From the NCBI GenBank assembly GCA_002049455.2, contig KV918870.1:124001-188000 (forward strand): a DNA stretch of 64,000 nucleotides, given 5' to 3'. The notes beneath the pieces are model-generated. The model was not told the DNA's origin and ran no database searches. It saw only the letters and a program-made list of their open reading frames with translations. Made by a program: the position numbers and the translations under genes. The number at the start of each line of letters is the position of its first letter. Positions within the stretch are counted from its first letter, which is position 1. Positions 20,545 through 30,381 of the stretch are shown piece after piece. Origin of the DNA: Porphyra umbilicalis. Taxonomy: Eukaryota > Rhodophyta > Bangiophyceae > Bangiales > Bangiaceae.

Positions 20545-21753
20545 ATGGCGGGGGACCCCCCCCCCCCCCCCCCACCCCCGACGACCCCCCCCCCCTGCTC
20601 ATCAAACTCGGCGGCAGCGCGCTCACCGACAAGGCCGTGCGCGGCGCGGCGCGCCCCGCCGCCGCCGCCGCCGCCGCCACGGTGCTCGCCGCCGCGTGGC
20701 GCGCGCACCCCCACCTCGTCCTCATCCACGGCGCGGGCTCGTGTGGGCACCACGAGGCCAAGGAGGCGGGCGTCCACGTCGGCCACGGGGGGGCGGCGGG
20801 CGTCGCGGCCACCCACGCGGCCGTCGCGCGCCTGTCGGCGGTGGTCGTCGACGCGGCGGTCGCCGCGGGGTTGCCGGCGGTGGCGCTGCCGCCGCTGGCG
20901 GTGGGGGGGGGGGGGGGGGGGGGATCGTCGACGCCGTGCGCCTGTGGTTGCGCCGGGGGTTCGTGCCGGTCGTGCACGGGGACGTGGCGGTGGTGGGGGG
21001 GGGGGGGGGTGGGCCTGCTCGATTGTGGGGGGGGACGCCCTCGCCGTGGCCCTGTCGGCGGCGCTGCGGCCGCGGCTGTACGTGGATGGTGGGGGGGGGG
21101 GGGTGTGGTGTGCGCGCCAGGTGGGGGGGTCACGGCTGCGCGTCGTGCCGGATGCACGGGCCGCCGCGCCGCGGGCCACCGCGGCCGCCGAGCGGGCGGG
21201 GCGGTTGTGGCGGGCTGGCCGGTCGACTGACGCTGCTCCCCCCGGCCGCCTGTGGGTGGACCGTCTCTCCTCCCTTGCCCGGTCTTGCCTCCTCCTGCCC
21301 CCCTTCCCCCCCGAGCAGGGTGGTGCTGCTGAGCTCCACCGCCGGCGTGTACACGCACCCGCCCGACCACCCCGCCGCCCGCCTCGTGCGGCGCCTCCCC
21401 ATCGGCGGGCCGTCGGCGGGGTGGGCGGGGGCGACCGCCCCCTCACCGGGGGACCTGGTCACCACCACGGCCGCCCACGACGTGACGGGGGGCATGGCCG
21501 CCAAAGTGGCCGCCACCGACGCCATGGTGCGGCGCGGCGCGGGCGCCCTGCGCGTCCTCTTGTCGAGCATCGACGCGCTGGGGGGGCGGGGGGGGGCACT
21601 CGGCGACCTGGCGTCGACGCTCGGGCGGGCGGGCGTCGACGGGTGGGGGGGGGGGGGGGGGGGGACGACGCCCTCGGCGTGGACGGCACGTGGGCCGTGT
21701 GGGCGGGTGCGGCCGCCGCCGCCGACGGGCGGGAGCGCAATGGCCACGGCTGA
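20545..21753 (+). CDS. Isopentenyl phosphate kinase (amino acid kinase fold; frame breaks, probable intron)
   Basis: The enzyme phosphorylates isopentenyl (and dimethylallyl) monophosphate to the diphosphate, feeding isoprenoid synthesis. Motifs in order are LLIKLGGSALTDK (phosphate-binding loop, about 20598-20637); LVLIHGAGSCGHHEAKEAGV, with the HGAGS-GH signature whose His is specific to IPKs; VDAVRLWLRRGFVPVVHGDV; CSIVGGDALAVALSAALRPR (the SGD-like motif); VVLLSSTAGVYTHPP (equivalent of TDVDGVY); and AAHDVTGGMAAKVAATDAMV (the DVTGGM-K motif). Frames change at G runs near 20556, 20905, 20995 and 21650. Between ALRPRL (about 21075) and VVLLSS (21320) lies about 240 bases without homology, starting at a GT and ending in a pyrimidine tract plus CAG at 21318, so I infer one intron. 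The start at 20545 (MAGDPPPP) is the nearest ATG. It converges on the GH5 gene. Confidence 0.75.
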   Translation: MAGDPPPPPPPPTTPPPCSSNSAAARSPTRPCAARRAPPPPPPPPRCSPPRGARTPTSSSSTARARVGTTRPRRRASTSATGGRRASRPPTRPSRACRRWSSTRRSPRGCRRWRCRRWRWGGGGGGDRRRRAPVVAPGVRAGRARGRGGGGGGGGWACSIVGGDALAVALSAALRPRLYVDGGGGGVWCARQVGGSRLRVVPDARAAAPRATAAAERAGRLWRAGRSTDAAPPGRLWVDRLSSLARSCLLLPPFPPEQGGAAELHRRRVHAPARPPRRPPRAAPPHRRAVGGVGGGDRPLTGGPGHHHGRPRRDGGHGRQSGRHRRHGAARRGRPARPLVEHRRAGGAGGGTRRPGVDARAGGRRRVGGGGGGDDALGVDGTWAVWAGAAAAADGRERNGHG

Positions 21754-22040
21754 GGGGGGGGGGGGCGCAGGGTGCGGCCCGTTAAAGGGGCGGGCGCGAG
21801 GTGCTGCGCGCGCGGCGCGCTGCGGGGGGACGGCGCGGCGCGGCGGCGCGTGCGCCGGTGCGGCCGCGGCGGTCGGCCGCGGCGGTCCATGCGAGTCAGA
21901 GTGCGTGGCGTGCGCGCGCCCTTTCCGTCCACACCCCCCACGCGCGACGCGTGCATCAACCATAACAAATGCGAGCCAAAAAAGTGTCACTTAGTCTGTC
22001 TGTTACTGCGGGGGCGCGCCGCGGGCTCCGCCCGCGCCGC

Positions 22041-23378
22041 TCAGCCGTGGTGGCGCTTGCGGTCCGCCAACGCGCGGCGCACGTCCGTCGCGTGGAGGCG
22101 CCCATAAATGCGCTTCTTCACCGTATCGACGGTCCGCCAGTCGCCCTTGAGGACGCCCTTGGTGTCCCCCGAGTTGGGGTTGAGCGCCCACACAAAGCCG
22201 CCGACCCCCCGCGCGCGCATCCACCCGACGAGGCGCTCCTGCATCTGCCGGTCCTTGGCCATCCCCGCGTCGCCGCCAAATTCGCCGAGGACCATGGCCG
22301 CGTCGGAGCAGCCGAGCACGCTGCCAAAGTGGGCCTCCCACACGGCGTCGAGGTTGGCGGGGAACCGCCCGTCCTCAAAGTAGTCCATCCGCGCCACCGA
22401 CGGCCCGTACACGTGGGGGGAGTAGACGAGGCGCGACGGGTCGGACAGCCGCACGGGGTGGCGGCAGACGCCCGCCAGGTTTTCCCCCCAAAACGCCCAG
22501 TCGGGGCCGACGACCGGCGTCACGGGCGGGTTGCCGACGCCCTCGACGAAAATCATGAGGCGGGGGCACACCTCGAGGACGGCGTTGCCGAGCCGCTCCG
22601 CCGCCATCCGCCAATCGTCTGCGTGGACGCCCGACCCCCAGTTGGCCCCGTGCGGCTCGTTGAGGAGGTCCGCCCCAAAGACGTTCCACGACCCGCAGTA
22701 GCGGCGCGCCAAGGACGTCCACGCCGCAACAACGTCGCCCTCGCAGTGGCGGTCATTGTACCACAGGCCGAGGGGGTCGGGCCACAGGGCCGCCTGAAGG
22801 CGGTGCATGTCGAGGAGGATGAGCAGGTGCCGGTCGGCGGCTTTGCGGACGAGCAGGTCGAGGGCGTCGAGCATGCGCTTGCCGTTGAGCTGCTTGTTGG
22901 CGGCCACCCCGCCATTGAAGGCGGTGACCAGCGGGTTGGCGAGGAGGTTGTCGAGCGCGAGCGGCACGCGCAGGCTGTTGTAGCCCATCGACGCGACCGC
23001 GTCGAGCAGCGAGTCCATCGACTGGTCCGTCCACAGCCCGTGCACGAGCGCCGTCTCCGTCTCAAAGCCAAACCAGTTGACGCCGAGCAGCGCAAACGGC
23101 TTGCCATTGGCGAGCAGCTTGCCGCCCTTGGACTCAAAGTGCAGCGCCTTGCGCGCGGCAGCCGTGCTCCGCCGCTCCACGCCGTCCACGCGGTCTACGG
23201 CCGCGTCGACGTCCGCCGCCGCCGCCGCCGTGTCCATCGCCCGGTCGGTCGCGTGGAAGACGTCGGGCGCCGCCGCCGCAGCTGGCGCGACCGCCGCCGC
23301 CGACGCGCCGCCGGCGGCTGCGGCAAGGACGAGGGCGGTCGCGAGCAGCGCCGCCACGCGTTTGGTCGGGGCGCCCAT
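22041..23378 (-). CDS. Secreted glycoside hydrolase family 5 (cellulase-like)
   Basis: Intact single exon of 445 residues. The chosen start (23378) gives MGAPTKRVAALLATALVLAA, a clear signal peptide; an in-frame ATG eleven codons upstream would bury it behind a Cys-rich leader. The mature part has the GH5 TIM-barrel landmarks LLANGKPFALLGVNWFGFET, MGYNSLRVPLALDN, HLLILLDMHRL, DLLNEPHG with the acid/base Glu (about residue 243), YSPHVYGP and MVLGEFGGD with the nucleophile Glu (about residue 362), then GGFVWALNPNSGDTKG. Both catalytic residues are present. GH5 retaining enzymes cut beta-glucans or beta-mannans. The exact substrate and subfamily cannot be told from motifs; a role in wall remodelling is inferred. 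A TATAAAA box lies about 220 bases upstream. Confidence 0.93.
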   Translation of the reverse strand: MGAPTKRVAALLATALVLAAAAGGASAAAVAPAAAAAPDVFHATDRAMDTAAAAADVDAAVDRVDGVERRSTAAARKALHFESKGGKLLANGKPFALLGVNWFGFETETALVHGLWTDQSMDSLLDAVASMGYNSLRVPLALDNLLANPLVTAFNGGVAANKQLNGKRMLDALDLLVRKAADRHLLILLDMHRLQAALWPDPLGLWYNDRHCEGDVVAAWTSLARRYCGSWNVFGADLLNEPHGANWGSGVHADDWRMAAERLGNAVLEVCPRLMIFVEGVGNPPVTPVVGPDWAFWGENLAGVCRHPVRLSDPSRLVYSPHVYGPSVARMDYFEDGRFPANLDAVWEAHFGSVLGCSDAAMVLGEFGGDAGMAKDRQMQERLVGWMRARGVGGFVWALNPNSGDTKGVLKGDWRTVDTVKKRIYGRLHATDVRRALADRKRHHG

Positions 23379-23598
23379 GGTTTCGGCGCGTCGTAAGCAC
23401 AGCCCACACACACACCGTCGCCCGCGTTAGTCGCGCTGTTGACAAGTGGGGGGACGCGCAAGGCGGCGCCTCGACGCTGTGTCGCAGACGGTGTCAACGA
23501 CCCACCACGGCTGGAGCGTCGTCCGACTCGGTAGACCTGCGCACGGTGGAGATGTGGAGCGGCAGAGGCAAACGCCCCGCACCGCCGCCGCGGCGTCC

Positions 23599-23605
23599 TT
23601 TTATA
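23599..23605 (-). promoter_or_regulatory. TATA box of the GH5 gene
   Basis: A perfect TATAAAA on the minus strand, within GGGTATAAAAGGAC, stands out in otherwise GC-rich DNA. It lies about 220 bases upstream of the GH5 start codon, so transcription would begin near 23570 with a leader of about 190 bases. Confidence 0.5.
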
Positions 23606-25519
23606 CCCGCCTGACGCCGGCGCGCCGGCGCGCCACCGCGCCCCGAGCGCGCGCAAGACGCCCGCCGCCGTCCACGGCGGCCGGCGACACAGGGTGGCCG
23701 CAGGGCGCATCGCCCCCCACCCCCGACACCCGCCCGTCCGTCACCTCGCAGACCGTCCCGCAGCGGCGCCCCCCCCCCGCCCCCGCCGCCGCACCGCCGC
23801 GGCCACCCCCACGCCGGCAACCGCCACGCCACGGCGGTCGCGTCCAGTGGCGGCGCTCACGAACACAGACGTGGCAGGCGCCTCCCCCCCCCCCCCCCCG
23901 CCCCGACGCGCGGACCGCCCATGACGTCAGCGCGTTACGTCAGGGGGCGGGCGGGGTACACCCCATGAGCACCCCCGCCCGACCCCCGCGGCCGCGCCGC
24001 AGCGGGCGCAAACGCACACGCGGGCAGCCACGTACGCGGCAGCGGGAAATGCACACGGGGGAGGGGAGGGGCGGGGGGGGGGGATGGGGGTGCGCGCGCC
24101 CGCCGCCGCCCCCACCGCCACCGCGCGGGCGCAGCGTTGGCAGACGCGGGCGGGGGGGCTCGGCAGCGGCGCGGCACGCGCGGCGGGGACGTGGCGGCGC
24201 CACGCGGCTGGCGTCCGGGGTCCGGGCAGGCCCCACGAGGCACGGGGGGGGAACCGGCGGCACACGCCAACGGTACAAAGGGGAAACGCAGCATCAGGGG
24301 GAGGGGGTGGACGAGCCCGCTGCCTCCATGCCGCCCGCCGTCGCCCACCAAGGCACACCCGCCACGCAGCGCAATTCGTACCTTGACAGCGGCCGCCTGC
24401 CGACCGGGTCGCGCTCATCAGGCCCGCCGCCGCGCGGTGTGACGCGGCAGGGGGGACGGCAGAAGCCCCCAGCACGCCACGGCGCGTCGCTCATGGGCAG
24501 GCGCCGGCCACCGTGGCAACGGCCGACGGTCGGCAGTCACACAGTGGAAGCAGTCGTGGCGGCGGTGGGGGGGGGGGGCGCCGCGCCCTCATGCAGCGCA
24601 GACCTCGTCACAAGGGAATAGGAGCTCAATGCCGCTTTGGCCTCGTAAATTTTGGTGGAAAAGCCCTGTGGAACGTCCACACATTTCTGCTGCTGGACCC
24701 ACAAGAGTGCCCCACAAGAGCGCTTTGGAAGCCGGTTACACTCTAGCTCCAGCCACCACATTTCTATTTGGCATATCAGCATTACTGAGCAGTACTGATA
24801 ATACGCAAGGAGCCAATAAGAGAACAGATACAACAAGCAGCTGACCAATGGGTATCCCGCTACCCGACGCGAGCGATGTAATCTTTGATGACACTGCAGC
24901 TGACCATCATGGAGCAGTGTATCATCTGATGGCTTACAGTCTTTCCTCAAAAAACCCATCACTCCGCCGAGACCAACAGTGACCCGCGCAAGTGACATAT
25001 CGCAAAAGTCTATTCGAATGCTGCTCTGCGCGGATTTGTGACCTGAAAATAAGCCGACCCGTTCGGGGTCAGCACACGCGAGCGCCCATTCTACGCCAGC
25101 ATCAGCGGTCGCGAGAAGCGACGGAAATAACATTTCAAATGTCCAGATCATGACGTACGTGAATGCGCGACAACGCCTAGTTTCCACGAGTGTGGCATAC
25201 ATTCTAAGGTCGTGGCAAGAGAGCCGCTTCCGTTCTGACACATGGATTGCACAATGCGTGCAGGCTCAGAATTCTTGCATTGATTGTTGCCGCCCTCATG
25301 GCCTCCGATTGGCTCACTCGTGTCACTGGAAACTCTCAGAAGTCTCCTGGAAGCGTCAACCAATGGGCGCCGTCGGTCTGGCCCCTGCTGAGAAAGAGCC
25401 TTCAGCTTGTTGCCCCACTCCCTGCACTCTGCGAGACAGCACAGAGCAGGGTCATGCACTGCGCCACACATCTTCCGCTGAAACAGCTGCCCCAGACTTC
25501 AAAACCCGTGATGCGAGCC
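23606..25519. other. Unassigned region spanning the edge of the GC-rich gene island
   Basis: To about 24,600 it is GC-rich with no recognisable gene. From about 24,600 the base composition becomes markedly more AT-rich and stays so through most of the repeat-rich region. A minus-strand frame at 24537-25241 (234 codons) has no domain I recognise and may be part of a decayed element. Confidence 0.4.
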
Positions 25520-26016
25520 GCAGCCCTTCAGAGTACTGACCGAAGCGGGTGTGGCACGCGAGCCGGGACAACCACCAATTTGACTGACCCATGACTCGTC
25601 GCGTGCCAGAGACAAGCAGCTACGCTTCCAGGAAGATCCAGCGATGCATCGGCGCTCAACCCAGATGGAAAACCGGCCGTTCCAGTGAGCCGCAAGTCCG
25701 CACAATCATATACCATAAGGTGATTGGTCTCAATTTGCTCAGCGTGTTCTGCTGTCGCGTTCAGGGTCGATTGTGATTGAATTTGTGAATCGATCGTCGA
25801 CGAGGTTTTCGAAGAGATTGGCAGCCCAGATCCACGGATGAATCCGATCGTCATCATCCGCGTTCCGGCTGGAAGCAACGGCAGTCGCCGTGGCTGTCGC
25901 GCACCGCGTTGTCGCCAAAATGTGACAGATTGTGTGGTGTTGGACGTCTGTCGCGGTCTTTCGGGTGCTCATTCGGCGAAGCGCAGCCCCTCGGCGGGGC
26001 GCGCCTGGCTCAACGG
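25520..26016 (-). repeat. Repeat R, right arm, copy 1 (partner at 60266-60735)
   Basis: On the minus strand this matches 60266-60735 at roughly 85% identity by eye over more than 450 bases, for example the shared word GACGTCCAACACCACACAAT. Both copies keep an open frame with HHTICHILATTRCATA, DDRIH and IDPERDSRTR, suggesting a once-coding repeat, family unknown. It ends on the right at the hAT target duplication (26009-26016). Confidence 0.75.
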
Positions 26017-26685
26017 TAGAGGTACGCTGTCTTCCGGAGTGAAATTTTTCGTCTTCCCTTCCCCTTGCGACTGGCGAAAGGCCGTAAGAAGGGCCCCCAG
26101 AGCGATTCTAAGTCGGAAGCCGGCAACCAATTGTCGTCACAGAAACACGTTCCACCACTCACTGCCCGGAGTTCCTTGCATGATTTGGGCACTCGTTGCA
26201 GCGTCCGACTCGTGCGGTCGCCCGATCGCCGTCGCCACCCGCCCCCTCGCTCCCGCCTCCCCCCCTCGGCGCGACAGACTCGCCCCGCAGGGTGGACCTG
26301 CACCTCGGAGGCGCTCCACCTTTGCTAGAGGGCATCTCCACACGTACTGGGACGCCTCTATTGTAGGGGGAGGTCGTGCATATTTTTTCCCCCTTGCTGA
26401 GAGCGGTCTGTGCCAGGCACATGGTGGCCCCAACCCCGACCGAGCTGTGGTGGGCGCGTTGTTCTCCCTCCTTTTTCCCAGTTCCCACCCCGTCTCCCTC
26501 TGCCATCTGCAACGACAAACGATGTACTCTTTGCCCTACGTTAAGGAAACGGCCCACTGCGTCGCCCATCTCGCCGTAACCCATGTTCCACCACCCCACC
26601 GCCACGCAGCAACCCCACCGCGCCCACACCTGCACCCCGACCCCCCCCCCCCCCAAAGGGACCTCCATCACAGGAAATCCTCACG

Positions 26686-28260
26686 CTAGAACTCAAAAAA
26701 GCTGTCAACGATGGCATCGAGGTCCTCTGCATGGATGGGGGTGTCGTCGACGCCGTCTCCATCGCTGTCTGCCAGCCAGTCGCCATCGGCGTCCATCGCC
26801 AGAGCCTCGCCAATGGCAGCAGCCACGTCCAGCGGTGGGCCTCCGGGTGCCCCCGGGCCGCCCAAGGTAGCCAAAGCGGCAGCGACAGCATCCTCCACGT
26901 GCGCACGGCGTCCATCCTCACCCCCGCCGGGGACCTCCAACTCGCCGCCAGCACCTCCACGACCACCTTCTGCGGCCGGGGGGGGGGGTTGGCACCTGCT
27001 GGGGGGGGGGCGCGGCGCCGTCGGGGGGGGGGGCACGGGGCCGGCGAGGTGCGGGTGGGCGGCACCGGGAGCCCCGGCGGGGGCCACAATGAGTCCTCCT
27101 AGCGCCCCGTCGAGGCCCCCGACGTCAACCAGCCGAATAAACAACTGCTCCACAGGAGACCTGGCGTAATCGCCGATGATATCGCCCCGCTGAAGTTGAT
27201 TCTCGTTGACGACGATGCGCCACTGCTTGTCCACCTTGTCGTCGAGGGTGCGGCTGCGTGTGCGGGACAGCACGACGGAGAGGGCCTTTAACATACGCTC
27301 CGAGCCGGCCGAAGACGTCGGAAAGGAAAAGAGCCGGCTAGCCAAAAAGTGAAGCGTCGGCCATTGCGTTCCTTACAGCTCCCACCCCGTTGCGGGGTGC
27401 AGCAGCCGGCCGGACATGGCCGAGGTGCGCACGTTTGTTTGTCGTAGGAAGCTCCCCAGCTCCCGTAGGATGATGTCCTTCAAAGCCGAGTCGCCGTCAC
27501 AGAGGATGTGCACAGCCCGTCCGCGGGTGGTTAGCAAGTACTCGCCGCCCCAGAGGTCCACGCCAATCTGCTGGCGGCAGGGGGCGTAAAAGAGGTCCAG
27601 AAAGAAGGAAAGGACCATCAGGGGATGGGAGTAGGAGCAAACCCATGCACCAAACAGTCCGAAACGAAAGAGCGCGTCTCACCGAGCACACCAAATACAT
27701 GCCCACGCAATACAATATACAACGCGGCAAATAAACCCAAGACGGAGAAGAGAGGAGAGGTGTCCGCCTCGAGCGATGCGGAGATGCGGAAAAGTAGTTG
27801 GAGGCACGGCAGCAGGTCTTTGGCAGTAGACTCAGCGGCTGCGTCGTTGACGGCGGCGGCGACGGCGGGAGGGACGGCGAAGGCAAAACCAGCCGGCTTG
27901 TGGGAGTTGAAAAGTAGTACCCTTCGAAGGCCTGGACGGTTGTCGATGAAAAATTGCAACGTCAGGCTCTGCCCAACCCAGCGGGTGGGGCTAAACGTCC
28001 GGAGCTCGTTGGTCTTGATGCCCGCCGCCTTCTGAGAGACACGGTCCTCCACCAACTCCGCGCGCCCCCTCACACCGCGCCGAAAAAATACGGTCCCGGC
28101 AATGACCAGCTTGAGCATTGTAGCAAGCGGCGCCCGGGCACACAGCTCTTTGCTGATCAGGTTCACAGCGTGCGCAAAGCAGCCGTATGAGGCCAGCACC
28201 AGCCCGTCGGCCTGGGTGGCGGCCCGCATGGACACCATGACGGACGCGTTGTCAGAGCAT
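26686..28260 (-). pseudogene. hAT transposase, C-terminal two-thirds
   Basis: The reading continues the transposase on the far side of the gypsy insertion: CSDNASVMVSMRAATQADGL then LVLASYGCFAHAVNLISKEL (the DDE/RNase-H-like core with the CxxH motif of hAT), FSPTRWVGQSLTL, and the C-terminal dimerisation block WPTLHFLASRLFSFPTSSAG then SERMLKALSVVLSRTRSRTL. The gene is broken: the frame shifts by one base at about 27618-27620, and a TAA lies in frame at 27373-27375 between LLHPATGWEL and GTQWPTLHFL. A GTAAGG overlaps that stop and might suggest a splice donor, but the bases after it encode conserved hAT sequence, so I prefer a true stop. Inactive by inference. Confidence 0.85.
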
Positions 28261-28990
28261 TGTGACGGTCCGTCACATGGCCCCCACACTCCGGGATCCA
28301 GATTCCCCGGAAATATGCCCCACTCACGCATATTTCAAATTGTTCCGTTGGCGACCCACTTGTGATCATCTCGTGGCTCACCAACCACAACCGCAATCCC
28401 AATACTTCCCTGGGATTCATAACCCCCTCGAGCGGGCCCCTACTTAAGGGCCTAATTTTGTGTAAACCCCACTTGGATTATCGACTTATGTTACTTTGTG
28501 CCCCTGACTCCGGGGCGCCGCGAGGGTGTCACGTAGCACCCTTCCCCCCCGCCTCTACTCAAGGCGGTATTCGAAGCTGCGGCCGTCCTCCGGGTTATGA
28601 GCCCAGTGGGCCCTGAGGAGAGGGCTTTCCGTGGGTCCTTTGAGGGTGTCTGAGGAGGGGTTTCCGAGGGTCCTTTGAGGGAGTCTGGGGAGGGTTTTCC
28701 GAGGGTCCTTTGAGGGTGTCTGAGGAGGGTTTTCCGAGGGTCCGAGGGGAACGGATGGGATAAGAGGGTGAGGCGTGAGTGTCGCCTCGAGGCCTTCGAC
28801 GCGGGCAAGTAAACTTCCGGTCACACAACTCGTGTTTGTCGCTCGGGGCGCCTTCCCCCGGTCGACGCCGTGCGTGTGTGCTCTTCGGGGTTTCCTTCCG
28901 GGGCGGGTATTCCGCGACAGGACTACCCGGCGACACGTTTTGGCTCGCCCTCCCCCCAACTGGGTGGGGTGGGCTGAGCGTGTTGTCACA
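28261..28990 (+). repeat. 5' LTR of the Ty3/gypsy element
   Basis: 730 bases, matching 43407-44135 with only a handful of differences. It starts TGTGAC and ends GTCACA, a 6-bp terminal inversion. Inside, at about 28633-28738, a 35-bp sequence beginning GGGTCCTTTGAGGG is repeated three times; the same array is in the 3' LTR. Confidence 0.95.
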
Positions 28991-29074
28991 TTTGGTGGAG
29001 CAGCAGGGGAGGAAGGCAACTCAACCTTCCTCGGGGTGGTGGCGGTGCGCCCACCCGCCTCGGGGGGAACCTAG

Positions 29075-29930
29075 TTGGTCCTCCTCCCCTTGGTGCCTAG
29101 CGCTGCGGGCGGTGCCCCGCAACGCCAGGTTTGGCTGAGTCCGGCCGGGTCGATTGCCGATGGGGGGGGGAATGGAGACCCCCCTGGTGTCGAGGTGCCT
29201 GGTGCCGGGGCGGATGAGATTACCCCCCCCGGAGGCGGATCGTCGGTTGACGATCGCCACACCAGTGCCGGCACCACGGATGCGGGTGCCCGCGGGGCGC
29301 GGACTTTGTTCCAACCCTTGCCCCCGGGCCTCGATCCGACTGGGACTCGCCCCCCGGCAGGCGCCCCCTCGGGTAGTACTCACCCCGAGGCGGTCCTGTC
29401 GGGTGCTGGCACTCATTTCGGCGTAGGACAGCTGCCCGAAGTTACCACGTGGGGCGGTGGGTCTGTGCCACCACCGGCACGGGAACCTGTGGGTGGGAGC
29501 TCTAGTCGTGCTCCCCCAGGTTCACGGAGTGCCAAGGGTACCCCGGCGCTTGAGCACGGCGCCGGGACCCACGGTATCGGTCCCCCGGCCCTCGGGCCCG
29601 GTGGGAGATCCCCTCTCGGTGCTTGGGAGGGGGGGGCGATGCCAGGATCGGCACGGGAGCCTGCAGGCGGGAGCTGTAGTCGTGCTCCCCCAGGCTCACG
29701 GGTTGCCAGGGATGGCCCGGGTCTCGAGTGGCGAGACGCCGTGGCCGAGGTCGTTCGGTCCGAAGTTACCCGATCGCTAGTTACGATGTTGAGGGGCTCT
29801 ACGCCCAGGCCCGCTGAGCCGCGGGGCCGAGCCCGACGCTCTGCTCGTCGGCGCCGACGCGACTACTCGTCGTCGTCGTCGACCACTGACGTCTCCCGCT
29901 CGGGGGACGAGTCAGCAGTTGCGGCCCTAC
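29075..29930 (+). mobile_element. Ty3/gypsy gag region, upstream part
   Basis: A Gly/Pro/Ser-rich open frame starts about 85 bases after the 5' LTR and runs to the copia insertion point. It has no conserved domain and resembles the disordered N-terminal part of algal and plant gag proteins. It includes a duplicated block with SSRAPPGSR and SCSRAPPGSR. Treated as a fossil. Confidence 0.6.
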
Positions 29931-30346
29931 TGTTGAAACGCAGTGGGGATAGGGGTTGGGGGACCACGGTGAAGTGGTTGAGTGGCTTGAGCTTGTGTGT
30001 GTGTGCCAACGTGCTTTGTTGGTTGTCCTAAGGATCGCCCGCCTCTCCCAACCGAGAGCACCTCTCAAATAGTCCCCACCGGCCCAAGTGCTCCCCCCTC
30101 TCGCGCCCACACCGACGCCCACGCCCTCGCACCAAATCGAATCACTCACCAAATCAAAAGCCACTAGAGCAAAGCGAAGATCAAATCCAAAACATGCCAA
30201 AAGTAACGCCCCAAGATCACCCAACACGAATGTGTGCAACTTGACCACGTCTTGCAAATGTCCCATGTGGGGTACCATAAGGGTCACCGACCATCGTCCA
30301 ACCGCGAACCGCCAGTGGAGTCGGCGACGAGCATCACAGTCCAACA
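29931..30346 (-). repeat. 3' LTR of the Ty1/copia element
   Basis: 416 bases, TG...CA bounded, apparently identical to 34470-34885. By strand this is the downstream LTR of the element. Confidence 0.95.
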
Positions 30347-30381
30347 CTCCTCCTTGCTTGTTGCCGCGGCGGTTCTTGTTT

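Noticed and set aside
24537-25241. 234-codon minus-strand frame in AT-richer DNA
   Set aside because: No domain is recognisable, composition is mixed and there is no related frame elsewhere in the window; listed only as part of the unassigned region.
26003-26040. A-box-like words (TGGCTCAACGGTAGAG) suggesting a tRNA or SINE head
   Set aside because: The words are produced by the hAT target duplication joined to the hAT terminus; no B box follows.
27373-27420. Tiny intron with GTAAGG donor in the hAT transposase
   Set aside because: The bases after the supposed donor encode the conserved WPTLHFLASRLFSFP block of hAT transposases, so they must be exon.
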